Shown here piece after piece: positions 35,970 through 45,372 of a DNA stretch of 57,074 bases. A program made the position numbers and the translations under genes. This DNA is from an uncultured Azospirillum sp. Its GTDB lineage: Bacteria > Pseudomonadota > Alphaproteobacteria > Azospirillales > Azospirillaceae. The stretch is taken from NCBI RefSeq assembly GCF_946480385.1, contig NZ_CAMLJP010000026.1, positions 1-57,074 of the forward strand. Reading direction: 5' to 3'. The notes under the pieces are model-generated. The model made no database searches and was not told where the DNA came from. It saw only the letters and a program-made list of their open reading frames with translations. Positions within the stretch are counted from its first letter, which is position 1. Each line of letters starts with the position of its first letter.

Positions 35970-37439
35970 ATGGAACATGTGTCTGTTGCCGCGCCGACCG
36001 ACCTGCTGATCGGCGGACGCGCGGTTCCCGCGGCCGGCGGGCGCCGGTTCGAACGCCGCAACCCAATCACCGGCGGGCTCGCAACGACCGCAGCCGCAGC
36101 ATCTGCGGCCGATGCCGGTGCGGCGGCGGAGGCGGCGCTGGCCGCTTTCGCAGGCTGGTCGGACTCCGGTCCGAACGCCCGCCGCGCGCTTTTGCTGAAG
36201 GCGGCCGATGCGCTGGCCGCCCGCGCCGACGATTTCGTCGCGGCGATGGCGGCGGAGACCGGTGCGACCGAAGGATGGGCGCGTTTCAACGTGATGCTGG
36301 CGTCCTCGATGATCCGCGAGGCCGCTGCGCTGACCACCCAGATCGCAGGGGAGGTGATCCCGTCCGACAAGCCCGGCTGCCTCGCGATGGCGGTGCGCCA
36401 GCCGGTCGGCGTCGTCCTGGGCATCGCGCCGTGGAACGCCCCGGTCATCCTCGGCGTGCGCGCCGTCGCCACCGCCATCGCCTGCGGCAATGCCGTGGTG
36501 CTGAAGGCGTCGGAGCTTTGTCCGCGCACCCATGCGCTGATCGGCCAGGCCTTTCAGGAGGCCGGCTTGCCGGACGGCGTGGTCAATGTCGTCACCAATG
36601 CGCCGGAGGATGCGGCCGAGGTGGTCAATGCCCTGATCGACCATCCCGCCGTCACCCGCATCAACTTCACCGGATCGACCCGCGTCGGCCGGCTGATCGC
36701 CCAGCGCGCGGCGGCACAGCTGAAGCCGGTGCTGCTGGAGCTGGGCGGCAAGGCGCCTTTGCTGGTGCTGGACGATGCCGACCTGGACGAGGCGGTGAAG
36801 GCGGCCGCCTTCGGCGCCTTCTTCAACCAGGGCCAGATCTGCATGTCGACCGAGCGGATCGTGCTGGACGCCAAGGTGGCCGACGCCTTCCTGAAGAAGT
36901 TCACCGCCAAGGCCGCGACGCTGGTCGCCGGCGATCCGCGCGACGGGCGCACGCCGCTGGGATCGGTGGTGGACCAGGGGGCTGCCGACCATGTGCAGGC
37001 GCTGATCGACGACGCAGTGGCCAAGGGGGCGGTGCTCCACCGCAACGGCGCGCCCGACGGCACGCTGCTGCCGGCCGCGATCCTCGATCATGTGACGCCG
37101 GAGATGCGGATCTATGCCGAGGAGTCCTTCGGCCCGGTGGTCACCATCGTCCGCGTCGAGGACGAGGAGCAGGCGGTCGCCGTTGCCAACGACACCGAAT
37201 ACGGCCTGTCGGCCGCCGTCTTCACCCGCGATGTGGCGCGCGGACTGCGCGTCGCCCGGCGCATCCGCTCCGGAATCTGCCATGTGAATGGGCCGACCGT
37301 ACATGACGAGGCGCAGATGCCCTTCGGCGGGGTTAAGGCCAGCGGCTATGGCCGGTTCGGTGGCAAGGCCGGCATCGACGCCTTCACCGAACTGCGCTGG
37401 ATCACGGTCGAGACCCAGCCGGGTCACTTCCCGATCTGA
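35970..37439 (+). CDS. vdh: Vanillin / aromatic aldehyde dehydrogenase
   Basis: This 489-residue NAD-dependent aldehyde dehydrogenase of the salicylaldehyde/vanillin dehydrogenase group has IAPWNAPVILGVRA, LELGGKAPLLVLDDADLD and the cysteine motif NQGQICMSTERIVL, whose CMSTER form is typical of Vdh. It oxidises vanillin or 4-hydroxybenzaldehyde to the acid. ATG 35970 follows GGAG; a TTG four codons upstream is less likely. It is followed by the hydratase/lyase that makes vanillin from feruloyl-CoA. Confidence 0.92.
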   Translation: MEHVSVAAPTDLLIGGRAVPAAGGRRFERRNPITGGLATTAAAASAADAGAAAEAALAAFAGWSDSGPNARRALLLKAADALAARADDFVAAMAAETGATEGWARFNVMLASSMIREAAALTTQIAGEVIPSDKPGCLAMAVRQPVGVVLGIAPWNAPVILGVRAVATAIACGNAVVLKASELCPRTHALIGQAFQEAGLPDGVVNVVTNAPEDAAEVVNALIDHPAVTRINFTGSTRVGRLIAQRAAAQLKPVLLELGGKAPLLVLDDADLDEAVKAAAFGAFFNQGQICMSTERIVLDAKVADAFLKKFTAKAATLVAGDPRDGRTPLGSVVDQGAADHVQALIDDAVAKGAVLHRNGAPDGTLLPAAILDHVTPEMRIYAEESFGPVVTIVRVEDEEQAVAVANDTEYGLSAAVFTRDVARGLRVARRIRSGICHVNGPTVHDEAQMPFGGVKASGYGRFGGKAGIDAFTELRWITVETQPGHFPI

Positions 37440-37495
37440 CATGTCCTGAACCGGCGCCCAGGCGCCGAATGAAGACCATCAAAAGGAAAGCTTTC

Positions 37496-38344
37496 ATGAC
37501 GAGGCAGCCGCAATCCGCCATCCAGCAGGACACCGACGACGTGGTGTCCGTCGAGTTCGACAACGGCGTCGCCTGGGTCACGCTGAATCGGCCGGACAAG
37601 CGCAACGCGATGAACCCGGCGCTGAACGCGCGCATGCATGGCGTGCTGGACGATCTGGAGGTCGACGACCGCTGTCAGGTGCTGGTGCTGACCGGTGCCG
37701 GCGAATCCTTCTCTGCCGGCATGGACCTGAAGGAATATTTCCGCGAGACGGAGGCCAAGGGCCACATGGCGACCCGCCGCGCCCAGCGCGATTCCTACGG
37801 CTGGTGGCGCCGCCTGCGCTGGTTCGAAAAGCCGTCGATCGCCATGGTCAACGGCTGGTGCTTCGGCGGCGCCTTCTCCCCCCTGTTCGCCTGCGATCTG
37901 GCGGTTGCCGCCGACGAGGCGCAGTTCGGCCTGTCGGAGATCAACTGGGGCATCATTCCCGGCGGCAACGTCACCAAGGTCGTTGCCGACCTGATGAGCC
38001 AGCGTGAGGCCATGTACTACATCCTGACCGGCGAGACCTTCGACGGCCGCAAGGCGGCGGAGATGAAGCTGGTCAACTTCTCCGTCCCGCGGGCGGAACT
38101 GCGCGCCAAGGTGCGGGCGATCGCCGACAATCTGCTGGAAAAGAACCCGATGACGCTGAAGGCCGCCAAGGACGCCTTCAAGCGGGTGGTTGAAATGCCG
38201 TTCGACGCCGCGGAGGATTATCTGGTGGTCCGCCAGGAATCGCTGAACTTCCTCGACAAGTCGGAGGGACGCAAGCAGGGCATCAAGCAGTTCATCGACG
38301 ACAAGACCTATCGTCCGGGGCTTGGCGCCTACAAGCGCGGCTGA
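37496..38344 (+). CDS. p-Hydroxycinnamoyl-CoA hydratase/lyase (feruloyl-CoA hydratase/aldolase)
   Basis: This 282-residue crotonase-fold enzyme hydrates and cleaves feruloyl-CoA or p-coumaroyl-CoA to vanillin or 4-hydroxybenzaldehyde plus acetyl-CoA. HCHL-specific stretches are GAGESFSAGMDLKEYFRE, SYGWWRRLRWFEKPSIAMVN and GLSEINWGIIPGGNVTK. ATG 37496 has AAGGAAAG upstream; an ATG nine codons earlier lacks one. It lies between vdh and the CoA ligase, the usual ferulate arrangement (often named ech, hcaA or couH). Confidence 0.93.
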   Translation: MTRQPQSAIQQDTDDVVSVEFDNGVAWVTLNRPDKRNAMNPALNARMHGVLDDLEVDDRCQVLVLTGAGESFSAGMDLKEYFRETEAKGHMATRRAQRDSYGWWRRLRWFEKPSIAMVNGWCFGGAFSPLFACDLAVAADEAQFGLSEINWGIIPGGNVTKVVADLMSQREAMYYILTGETFDGRKAAEMKLVNFSVPRAELRAKVRAIADNLLEKNPMTLKAAKDAFKRVVEMPFDAAEDYLVVRQESLNFLDKSEGRKQGIKQFIDDKTYRPGLGAYKRG

Positions 38345-38435
38345 AATCCGACGATTCAATGATCGGCCGCGCCGGCAACAGAACGCCGGATCAAAAGGGG
38401 CAGGGCCGGCGCGGTCTGCAAAGGGGAGGGTGGGA

Positions 38436-40046
38436 ATGTCAGAGACCGAACCCGGGGCATCCGGGGAAACCGGGGACGGCGGGATCGGCGCCGGCCTGCG
38501 GTGGGAGGCGCCCGATCCTGTGGCCTATCAGGCCGCGGTGCAGCCGGGCGCCCTGGCCTGCGTCGATCTCGCAACCGGCGAGCGATTGACTTACGAGGCG
38601 CTGCATCGGCGGATCGATCGCTGCGCGGCCTGGCTGATCCGGCGGCTGGAGGTGCAGCCGCGGCAAGGAGCCGGCGGTCGGCGTATTGCGTGGCTGGGCC
38701 GTAACGGCATCGATCAGCTGATCATGGCCTTTGCCTGCGTCCGCTCCGGCGCCGTGTTCGTGCCGCTGAACTGGCGGCTGACGGTGCCGGAATTGGCGGG
38801 GTTGGTATCCGATGCGACGCCGTCGCTGCTGATCCATGGCGGTGAGTTCGCGGCGACCGCTCAGGGCGTCGAGGAGACCGTGCGAGGAACGGTGCCGGGG
38901 CTGCTGCGGGTGGACACTGCATCCGCGCAGAGCGGGCAGGACGGGGTCGAGTTGGTCGCAGGACTGCCGCCGCGCGATGCCGGTGCGCCGTCGATCATCA
39001 TCTACACCTCCGGCACCTCGGGTCAGCCGAAGGGCGCCATCCACACCGAACAGAGCGCCTTCTTCACCGCGACCAACTTCGCCCTGCTGAACCGGGTCGA
39101 TCACCGCAGCGTCTTCCTGTGCGACATGCCGCTGTTCCATGTGATCGGCATCGTCACCATCTGCCGCACCACGCTTCTGCAGGGCGGCACGCTGTTGCTG
39201 TCCCCCGGATTCGATCCGGTGCTGACGCTGGAGCGGCTGTCCGATCCGGCGCTGGGGGTGACGCATTACATGTGCGTGCCGCAGATGGCGCAGACCCTGC
39301 GCCAGCAGCCGGGTTATGACCCGGCGAAACTGTCGCGGCTGGTCTTCTTCGGCACCGGCGGTGCTCCCAACCCTCCGGCGCTGGTCCGCCGCTTCGTCGA
39401 CGACGGCGTGCCGATGGCCGACGGCTATGGCAGCAGCGAGGGCGGGACCGTGCTCGGCATGCCGCTGGGCGACCTGCCCCGCATTGCGGCAAAGGCGGGA
39501 TCTGCCGGTCTGCCGCCGGCCTCGGTCCGGCTGCGGCTGGTCGACGATGCCGGCGACGACGTCGACGACGGCGAGGTGGGCGAGATCCTGGTGCGCGGCC
39601 CGAATGTCTCGCCCGGCTACTGGAACCGTCCCGCCGTTGCGGAACCGGGCGCGGAAGGCTGGTTCCGCACCGGCGACACCGCGCGCCGGGATCCCGACGG
39701 CTTCTACTACATCGTTGACCGCAAGAAGGACATGTTCATCTCCGGCGGCGAGAACGTCTATCCGGCCGAGGTTGAGGCGGTGCTGCTGGAGCTGGACACG
39801 GTGGCGGAAGCCTGCGTGATCGGGATCGCCGATCCGCAATGGGGCGAGGTCGGCTGCGCCTTCATCGTGCCGCGCGCCGGCTGTTCGGTGACCGAGCAGG
39901 AGGTGATCGACCATTGCCGCAGCAGCCTCGCCCGCTTCAAGACGCCGAAGCGCATCGTCATCGCCGACGAACTGCCGCGCACCGCGTCGGGCAAGCTGCG
40001 CAAGAACCTGCTGCGCGAGCAGTACCGGAGCGAAACCGCGCTCTGA
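38436..40046 (+). CDS. Hydroxycinnamate (feruloyl/p-coumaroyl) CoA ligase
   Basis: This 536-residue adenylate-forming acyl-CoA synthetase has the AMP-binding loop IIIYTSGTSGQPKGAIHTE, DGYGSSEGG, EGWFRTGDTARRDPDGFYYI and the C-terminal lysine in LPRTASGKLRKN. By context it activates ferulate and p-coumarate to CoA thioesters for the adjacent hydratase/lyase (fcs/couL role). The start ATG is preceded by GGGGAGGG. Sequence alone does not prove the acid specificity. Confidence 0.88.
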   Translation: MSETEPGASGETGDGGIGAGLRWEAPDPVAYQAAVQPGALACVDLATGERLTYEALHRRIDRCAAWLIRRLEVQPRQGAGGRRIAWLGRNGIDQLIMAFACVRSGAVFVPLNWRLTVPELAGLVSDATPSLLIHGGEFAATAQGVEETVRGTVPGLLRVDTASAQSGQDGVELVAGLPPRDAGAPSIIIYTSGTSGQPKGAIHTEQSAFFTATNFALLNRVDHRSVFLCDMPLFHVIGIVTICRTTLLQGGTLLLSPGFDPVLTLERLSDPALGVTHYMCVPQMAQTLRQQPGYDPAKLSRLVFFGTGGAPNPPALVRRFVDDGVPMADGYGSSEGGTVLGMPLGDLPRIAAKAGSAGLPPASVRLRLVDDAGDDVDDGEVGEILVRGPNVSPGYWNRPAVAEPGAEGWFRTGDTARRDPDGFYYIVDRKKDMFISGGENVYPAEVEAVLLELDTVAEACVIGIADPQWGEVGCAFIVPRAGCSVTEQEVIDHCRSSLARFKTPKRIVIADELPRTASGKLRKNLLREQYRSETAL

Positions 40047-40122
40047 CGGCGGGCTGCCCGGCGGCAAGCCCGGCGGCGGCAAAAGCGAAACCGATGATCG
40101 CGATGGAAGGGAAAGGACAACC

Positions 40123-41493
40123 ATGCCCCCGGAACGCAGCATCGACGTCCAAGGCTTTTTGAACGCGCATCCATTCTCCCGCCGGCAGGTCGGCATCGTC
40201 GTCCTGTGCCTGTGCATTGTCCTGCTGGACGGCTACGACACCGCGGCCATCGCCTACATCGCGCCGTCGCTGCTGACGGAGTGGGGATTGCAGCGCCCCG
40301 ACCTCGCCCCGGTGCTAAGTGCGGCCCTGTTCGGTCTGGTGGTGGGATCACTCGCCGCCGGCCCGTTGAGCGACCGGGTCGGCCGCCGGCCGGTGCTGAT
40401 CGGCGCGGTGCTGGTGATGGGGGCGGCCTGTCTGGCCTCCGCTTTCGCCGGCGACCTGACCACACTGATCGCGTGGCGCTTCGTCACCGGAATCGCGCTG
40501 GGGGCGGCCATGCCCACCGCCCTGACGCTGGTCAGCGAATATTGTCCGGCCCGCTGCCGGGCGCTGACGACGAACCTCGTCTTCTGCGGCTTTCCGCTGG
40601 GTGCGGCGCTGGGCGGCTTTCTTGCGGCCTGGATCATCCCGGCCTTCGGCTGGCGCGGCGTTCTGCTGGGCGGCGGGGCGGCGCCGCTGCTGCTGACGCT
40701 GTTCCTGGTGCCGTGGCTGCCGGAATCCGCACGCTTTGCCGTTGCCCGGGGCAAGCCGGTGGAGCAGATCCGGCGGCTCCTGACACCGATCTCCACCGCC
40801 GCGGGCAGCGCCACCCGGTTTATCGTGAACGAGATGACCACGGCGGCGACAGGCGACCGCCGCGGCGCCATCCGGCTGATGCTGTCGCGCGGCTACATCG
40901 TCGGCACGCTGATGCTGTGGATCGCCTATTTCATGGGGCTGACCATCTTCTACGCGATGGTCAACTGGATGCCGGTGCTGTTCCGGGATGCCGGGCTGGC
41001 CCCGGCGACCGCGGCGCTGGTCGCCGCCCTGTTCCCGCTGGGCGGCATCGGATCGCTGTTTTCCGGCGTCCTGATGGACCGCTTCGACGGCAACCGCATC
41101 GTCGCCGTCTTCTTCGCGCTGACCGGGCTGGCCTTCATCCTGATCGGGCAGGTCGCCGGGCAGGTCGGGATGCTGATGGTCGCGGTGCTGGTCACGGGCG
41201 TGCTGATGAACACCGCACAGTCGTCGCTGGGAGCCCTGGCCGCCGCTTATTACCCGACGCAGGCGCGCGGCACCGGCATCGCCTGGATGATGGGACTGGG
41301 CCGTTTCGGCGGCATCGCCGGCTCCTTCCTGGTCGCCGGGCTTGCCGGATGGCAGCTGAGCTTCTCCGGCATCCTCACCGCGCTGGCCCTCCCCGGCTTC
41401 CTGGCGGCGGCGGCGCTGTGGCTGAAGCAGATTGCCGGTGCCCCGCAACCCTCCACGGCTCTGAAGGCCGCCCCGGCGCCGGGACCCGGCTGA
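40123..41493 (+). CDS. Aromatic acid:H+ symporter (AAHS family MFS)
   Basis: This 456-residue, 12-helix MFS protein has the AAHS signature DGYDTAAIAYIAPSLL in helix 1, SDRVGRRPVL in loop 2-3 and LPESARFAVARGK after helix 6, as in PcaK, VanK and related carriers. It probably imports ferulate, p-coumarate, vanillate or 4-hydroxybenzoate. It follows the CoA ligase by 76 bases and converges with the MarR gene (10-base gap). Confidence 0.9.
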   Translation: MPPERSIDVQGFLNAHPFSRRQVGIVVLCLCIVLLDGYDTAAIAYIAPSLLTEWGLQRPDLAPVLSAALFGLVVGSLAAGPLSDRVGRRPVLIGAVLVMGAACLASAFAGDLTTLIAWRFVTGIALGAAMPTALTLVSEYCPARCRALTTNLVFCGFPLGAALGGFLAAWIIPAFGWRGVLLGGGAAPLLLTLFLVPWLPESARFAVARGKPVEQIRRLLTPISTAAGSATRFIVNEMTTAATGDRRGAIRLMLSRGYIVGTLMLWIAYFMGLTIFYAMVNWMPVLFRDAGLAPATAALVAALFPLGGIGSLFSGVLMDRFDGNRIVAVFFALTGLAFILIGQVAGQVGMLMVAVLVTGVLMNTAQSSLGALAAAYYPTQARGTGIAWMMGLGRFGGIAGSFLVAGLAGWQLSFSGILTALALPGFLAAAALWLKQIAGAPQPSTALKAAPAPGPG

Positions 41494-41503
41494 GGCCGGT
41501 TCT

Positions 41504-42205
41504 TCAGCCGCTCTTGCGTCTTCCCTGTCCCTTGGCCCGTGCCTTCGCAGGGGCAGCATCGGCCTCGTCCGCATCGTCGGGCGAGGCCGTCGCGTTTCCG
41601 GCGTCGATCATCCGGCCGAGCAGGGTCAGCAGCTGGTCGCGCCCCTCCGTCCCGATCTGCTCGCAGATGCGCCGCTCATGGTCTGCCCACAGCCGGTGCA
41701 GTTCGGTCAGCAGCGTGGAGCCCTTGGCGGTCAGGTGGAGAGCATGCGACCGGCGGTCGCCGACCGCCAGCTTGCGCGTGACCAGACCGCGCTCCTCCAG
41801 CGAATCGAGCAGCGGCACGAAGTTGGTGCGCTTGATGTTGAGCGCCGCGCTGACCTGCGACTGTTTCAGGCCGGGGTTGCGGCCGATGATGACCAGCACC
41901 GAGAATTGCGCCGGACGGAGATCGACCGCGGCAAAGGTCTCGATGAAGTCGGCGAACACCGCCATCTGCGCCCGCTTCAACAGAAAGCCTACGGATTCTT
42001 CCAGAATCCCAAGTTCGACGGCGCTCCTGTCGTCGGCCGCCGCTTCCTCTTTGGAGTGGTGGCTGTCCTCGCCCCGCTTGCGGGAGGATTTCCGGACGGC
42101 TTCGGCCATAGACTGTGTACCCGTGTCGACTGTGGGGATGGCGGGCGCATTGCCCGGCGAACGAAGCGGAGAGTAGCAGGCCGTTCGGCTTTGCAGAATC
42201 GCCAT
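41504..42205 (-). CDS. MarR-family regulator of hydroxycinnamate catabolism
   Basis: This winged-helix MarR regulator has its conserved part beginning at VELGILEESVGFLLKRAQMA, then FSVLVIIGRNPGLKQSQVSA, LNIKRTNFVPLLDSLEERGL and VGDRRSHALHLTAKG. Its C-terminus is basic (KARAKGQGRRKSG). Context matches CouR/FerR repressors that respond to hydroxycinnamoyl-CoA. The start is uncertain: ATG 42205 (with GCAGG nearby) or ATG 42109 without a clear ribosome site. It is divergent from vanA and convergent with the AAHS gene. Confidence 0.86.
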   Translation of the reverse strand: MAILQSRTACYSPLRSPGNAPAIPTVDTGTQSMAEAVRKSSRKRGEDSHHSKEEAAADDRSAVELGILEESVGFLLKRAQMAVFADFIETFAAVDLRPAQFSVLVIIGRNPGLKQSQVSAALNIKRTNFVPLLDSLEERGLVTRKLAVGDRRSHALHLTAKGSTLLTELHRLWADHERRICEQIGTEGRDQLLTLLGRMIDAGNATASPDDADEADAAPAKARAKGQGRRKSG

Positions 42206-42267
42206 CCTGCAAAAATCGCCGCGCTGCGGGCCGATCTCCCGGTCCGAGCCGCTGCGGACCGCTCTCC

Positions 42268-42275
42268 TGTATACA
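42268..42275. promoter_or_regulatory. TGTATACA palindrome, copy 1 (candidate operator)
   Basis: A perfect eight-base palindrome TGTATACA lies 63 bases upstream of the MarR start, in the 320-base divergent gap with vanA. An identical palindrome lies at 42433-42440. The gap (42206-42525) has no gene and becomes AT-rich towards vanA. Confidence 0.45.
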
Positions 42276-42432
42276 ATAACACCCCGAGGCGCTGCCTGGA
42301 AGCTGACCGGCCCGGCACGCCCGCTGAGCGTATGTCGCCAGTCCAGCCCATATTTCCGCCGCCCTGGCTCTGCATCGTAGCACAAACTGTAATGGAAGAT
42401 ATCAATTTGACTTGAGTCCGGTCGAACATGAA

Positions 42433-42440
42433 TGTATACA
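42433..42440. promoter_or_regulatory. TGTATACA palindrome, copy 2 (candidate operator)
   Basis: This is the second copy of the TGTATACA palindrome, 86 bases before the vanA start. A TTGACT (42409-42414), a possible rightward -35 box, lies 18 bases before it, so the palindrome overlaps the expected -10 region of vanA. It could serve the GntR-type VanR or the MarR protein. Confidence 0.45.
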
Positions 42441-42525
42441 GAAATCCGACGGCGCCCCGGGTGGGGGACCGCCGATCCCAAGCGCAAGAATCAGTTCACG
42501 ACCGCCAGCCCCAAGGGAGGGAGCG

Positions 42526-43608
42526 TTGAGTGAAACCGCCAGGGACACCATCCCGACATTTCCGATGAACGCGTGGTATGCCGCGGCCTATGACGTGGAA
42601 CTGCGGCGGGAGCTGCTGCCGCGCACCATCTGCGGCAAGAAGCTGGTCCTCTACCGCCGGTCGGACGACAGCATCACCGCGCTGGAGGATGCCTGCTGGC
42701 ACAGGCTGCTGCCGCTGTCCAAGGGTCGGCTGGAGGGTGACAATCTCGTCTGCGGCTATCATGGGCTTGTCTTCAATCCGGAAGGCCGCTGCGTCGGCAT
42801 GCCGTCGCAGGAGACGATCAACCCGTCGGCCTGCGTGCGGCGCTATCCGGTGGTGGAGCGTCACCGCTTCGCCTGGGTGTGGATGGGTGATCCGGCACTC
42901 GCCGATCCGGCCAAAATCCCGGACCTGCACTGGAACCACGATCCGGACTGGGCCGGCGACGGCCGGCTGATCCATGTGAAGTGCGACTATCGTTTGGTGC
43001 TCGACAATCTCATGGACCTCACCCACGAGGCCTTTGTGCATTCCTCCAGCATCGGCAACCGTGCCGTCGCCGAGGCCCCGTTCGAGACGACGCACAACGA
43101 CCACTTCGTCACGGTGACGCGCTGGATGCGCGACATCGAAGCCCCGCCTTTCTGGGCCAAACAGCTGGGCAAGCCGGGCAATGTCGACCGGTGGCAGATC
43201 ATCCGCTTCGAGGCGCCCTGTACCATCGCCATCGATGTCGGTGTCGCTCCGACCGGAACCGGTGCCCCCGACGGCGATCGGTCGCAGGGGGTAAACGGCT
43301 TCGTCCTGAACACCATCACCCCGGAAACCGACAAGACCTGCCATTATTTCTGGGCCTTCTGCCGCAACTACAAGCTGGGAGAGCAGAGGCTGACGGCGGA
43401 ACTGCGGGACGGCGTCACCCGCATCTTCGGCGAGGACGAAGTGATCCTGGAGGCCCAGCAGCAAGCCATCGACGATCATCCCGATCGCGCCTTCTACAAT
43501 CTGAACATCGACGCCGGGGCGATGTGGGCGCGGCGCCTGATCGACCGCATGGTGCAGGCGGAGCAGAAGCGGCCGGTCGCGGCACCGGTCCGCCACGCGG
43601 CGGAGTAG
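42526..43608 (+). CDS. vanA: Vanillate O-demethylase oxygenase subunit
   Basis: This Rieske non-haem iron oxygenase of about 360 residues removes the methyl group of vanillate to give protocatechuate and formaldehyde. Rieske ligands are Cys57, His59, Cys76 and His79 in ACWHRLLPLSKG...LVCGYHGL. The mononuclear iron region is DNLMDLTHEAFVHSSSIG. FPMNAWYAAAYDVEL at the N-terminus is typical of VanA. The best start is TTG 42526, six bases after AAGGGAGG; the frame extends upstream without family resemblance. Partner VanB is encoded two genes downstream. Confidence 0.92.
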   Translation: MSETARDTIPTFPMNAWYAAAYDVELRRELLPRTICGKKLVLYRRSDDSITALEDACWHRLLPLSKGRLEGDNLVCGYHGLVFNPEGRCVGMPSQETINPSACVRRYPVVERHRFAWVWMGDPALADPAKIPDLHWNHDPDWAGDGRLIHVKCDYRLVLDNLMDLTHEAFVHSSSIGNRAVAEAPFETTHNDHFVTVTRWMRDIEAPPFWAKQLGKPGNVDRWQIIRFEAPCTIAIDVGVAPTGTGAPDGDRSQGVNGFVLNTITPETDKTCHYFWAFCRNYKLGEQRLTAELRDGVTRIFGEDEVILEAQQQAIDDHPDRAFYNLNIDAGAMWARRLIDRMVQAEQKRPVAAPVRHAAE

Positions 43609-43618
43609 GCCGCACGGC

Positions 43619-44362
43619 ATGGAAGAGCAGCGCCGCAACTCTCAGACCGTCCGGACGCTTCTGCAGCTTCGCGAGCTGATCCTGAACGGCGAACTCAGTC
43701 CGGGAGAGCGCGTGTCCGAACTGGGCATCGTCGACCGGCTGGGCGTGTCGCGCACCCCGGTCCGGGTGGCACTCGTGCGGCTGGAGGAGGAGGGGCTGGT
43801 CGATTGCCTGCCGACCGGCGGCTTCGTCGTCCGCGCCTTCGACGAAACCGACATCGCCGATTCCATCCAGCTGCGTGGCGTGCTGGAAGGGATGGCGGCC
43901 CAGCGGGCGGCCGAACGCCGCCTGGACCGCGATGCGCTCGCCGATCTCCGCGACATCGTCGACGCCCTCGATGCGCTGGTTCACAGGCGAGCCCTGACCA
44001 TTGGTGATTTTTCCGACTACATCCGCCTCAACGACCAGTTCCATGCGCAATTGCTTCATCTCGCCGACAGCGCGGTGCTGAAACGGTCGTTGGAGCGGGT
44101 GCTGTCGCTGCCCTTCGCTTCGCCCGGCGCGTTCGTCCGGGTCCAGGCGGAGTTGCCGGAATCGCGAGAGATCCTGGTGATCGCGCAGGAACATCACCGC
44201 TCCATCCTGGAGGCCATCGAAAAAGGGGAGGGCAGCCGGGCCGACCATCTGGCGCGAGAACACTCCCGCGTGGCCCTCCGCAACCTCGAGAACGCTATCA
44301 AGAACCAACGCCAGCTCGACCGGGTGCCTGGGGCCTCCCTGATCCGGCTGCGCGGCACCTGA
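43619..44362 (+). CDS. vanR: GntR/FadR-family regulator of vanillate demethylase
   Basis: This 247-residue regulator has an N-terminal GntR winged helix (LRELILNGELSPGERVSE, LGIVDRLGVSRTPVRVALVR) and a C-terminal FCD ligand domain with FHAQLLHLADS and EHHRSILEAIEKG, whose histidines bind metal. It lies between vanA and vanB, 10 bases after vanA. GntR-type VanR repressors of vanAB are known in other proteobacteria and respond to vanillate. Insertion between the two structural genes implies autoregulation within the operon. Confidence 0.87.
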   Translation: MEEQRRNSQTVRTLLQLRELILNGELSPGERVSELGIVDRLGVSRTPVRVALVRLEEEGLVDCLPTGGFVVRAFDETDIADSIQLRGVLEGMAAQRAAERRLDRDALADLRDIVDALDALVHRRALTIGDFSDYIRLNDQFHAQLLHLADSAVLKRSLERVLSLPFASPGAFVRVQAELPESREILVIAQEHHRSILEAIEKGEGSRADHLAREHSRVALRNLENAIKNQRQLDRVPGASLIRLRGT

Positions 44363-44400
44363 CCCAACCCCCGACCCAATCCTTTGCCTGAGGTTTCCCC

Positions 44401-45372
44401 ATGCGCTTCGCCATCGATTGGCAGGATGCCCGGCTGCGCGCGGTGCGCGATCTGGCGCCCGACATCCGTCTGTTCGAAATCGAACCCGGCAACCCCGCCC
44501 GGACACCGGCGCCGGGCAGCCACATCGGCGTTACGGTCGCCATCGACGGACGAACCGATACCCGCTGCTATTCGCTGATCGGCGATGCGGGGGATGGCCT
44601 GTACCGGATCGCCGTCAAGCGCCTGCCGGAAAGCCGCGGCGGATCGGCCTATATGTGGACGCTGGAGCCCGGCGCCCGGCTGCGGATTTCGGAACCGCAG
44701 AACCTGTTCGAACTGGCGCTGGACCGTCCCGATTACCTCCTGATCGCCGGTGGGATCGGCATCACGCCGATCCATGGCATGGCCTTGGCCCTGGCGAAGC
44801 GGGGTGCACGGATGCGTCTGCTCTACGCTTGCCGGCGGCGGTCTGAACTGGCCTTCGCCGACGATCTGCGCGACCGCCTGGGTGACCGTCTGGAGACCTT
44901 CGTCGACGAGGAGGGGCAACGGATGGATCTTGCCGCGGCCATCGACGCGCTGGCGCCGGACGGAGAGCTGTATCTGTGCGGTCCCATCGGCCTGATGGAG
45001 GCGGTGCGCCGCCAATGGCGGGAACGGGGGCGGCCGATGGAGCGGTTGCGCTTCGAATCCTTCGGCAACAGCGGACGCTTTGCCCCGGAAACCTTTACCG
45101 TCCATATCCCCCGCCTGGGCAAGACCGTCACGGTGCCGGAGAACCGCTCAATGCTCGACGTGCTTGAGGCGGCGGGGGTGGAACTGCTGTCCGATTGTCG
45201 CCGCGGTGAATGCGGCCTGTGCGCCGTCGATGTCCTTGCCGTGGATGGCGAGATCGATCACCGCGACGTGTTCTTCAGCGAGGATCAGAAGGCGGAGAGC
45301 CACCGCATGTGTACCTGCGTTTCACGGGCCGTCGGCGGCGGCATCACCATCGACACCGCGCGACGGGACTGA
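44401..45372 (+). CDS. vanB: Vanillate O-demethylase reductase subunit
   Basis: This 323-residue class IA oxygenase reductase has an FMN-binding domain (RCYSLIGDAGDGLYRIAVKR), an NADH domain (LLIAGGIGITPIHGMALAL, LYLCGPIGLMEAV) and a C-terminal plant-type [2Fe-2S] ferredoxin with cysteines 266, 271, 274 and 304 (DCRRGECGLC then HRMCTC). It passes electrons from NADH to VanA. It is the last gene of the van operon, 38 bases after vanR. Confidence 0.93.
   Translation: MRFAIDWQDARLRAVRDLAPDIRLFEIEPGNPARTPAPGSHIGVTVAIDGRTDTRCYSLIGDAGDGLYRIAVKRLPESRGGSAYMWTLEPGARLRISEPQNLFELALDRPDYLLIAGGIGITPIHGMALALAKRGARMRLLYACRRRSELAFADDLRDRLGDRLETFVDEEGQRMDLAAAIDALAPDGELYLCGPIGLMEAVRRQWRERGRPMERLRFESFGNSGRFAPETFTVHIPRLGKTVTVPENRSMLDVLEAAGVELLSDCRRGECGLCAVDVLAVDGEIDHRDVFFSEDQKAESHRMCTCVSRAVGGGITIDTARRD

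Noticed and set aside
34386..37442. A 1018-codon open frame on the minus strand
   Set aside because: It lies fully opposite the chemoreceptor and vanillin dehydrogenase genes, both of which carry clear family motifs. Its composition (runs of Arg, Gly, His) is what antisense of GC-rich coding DNA gives.
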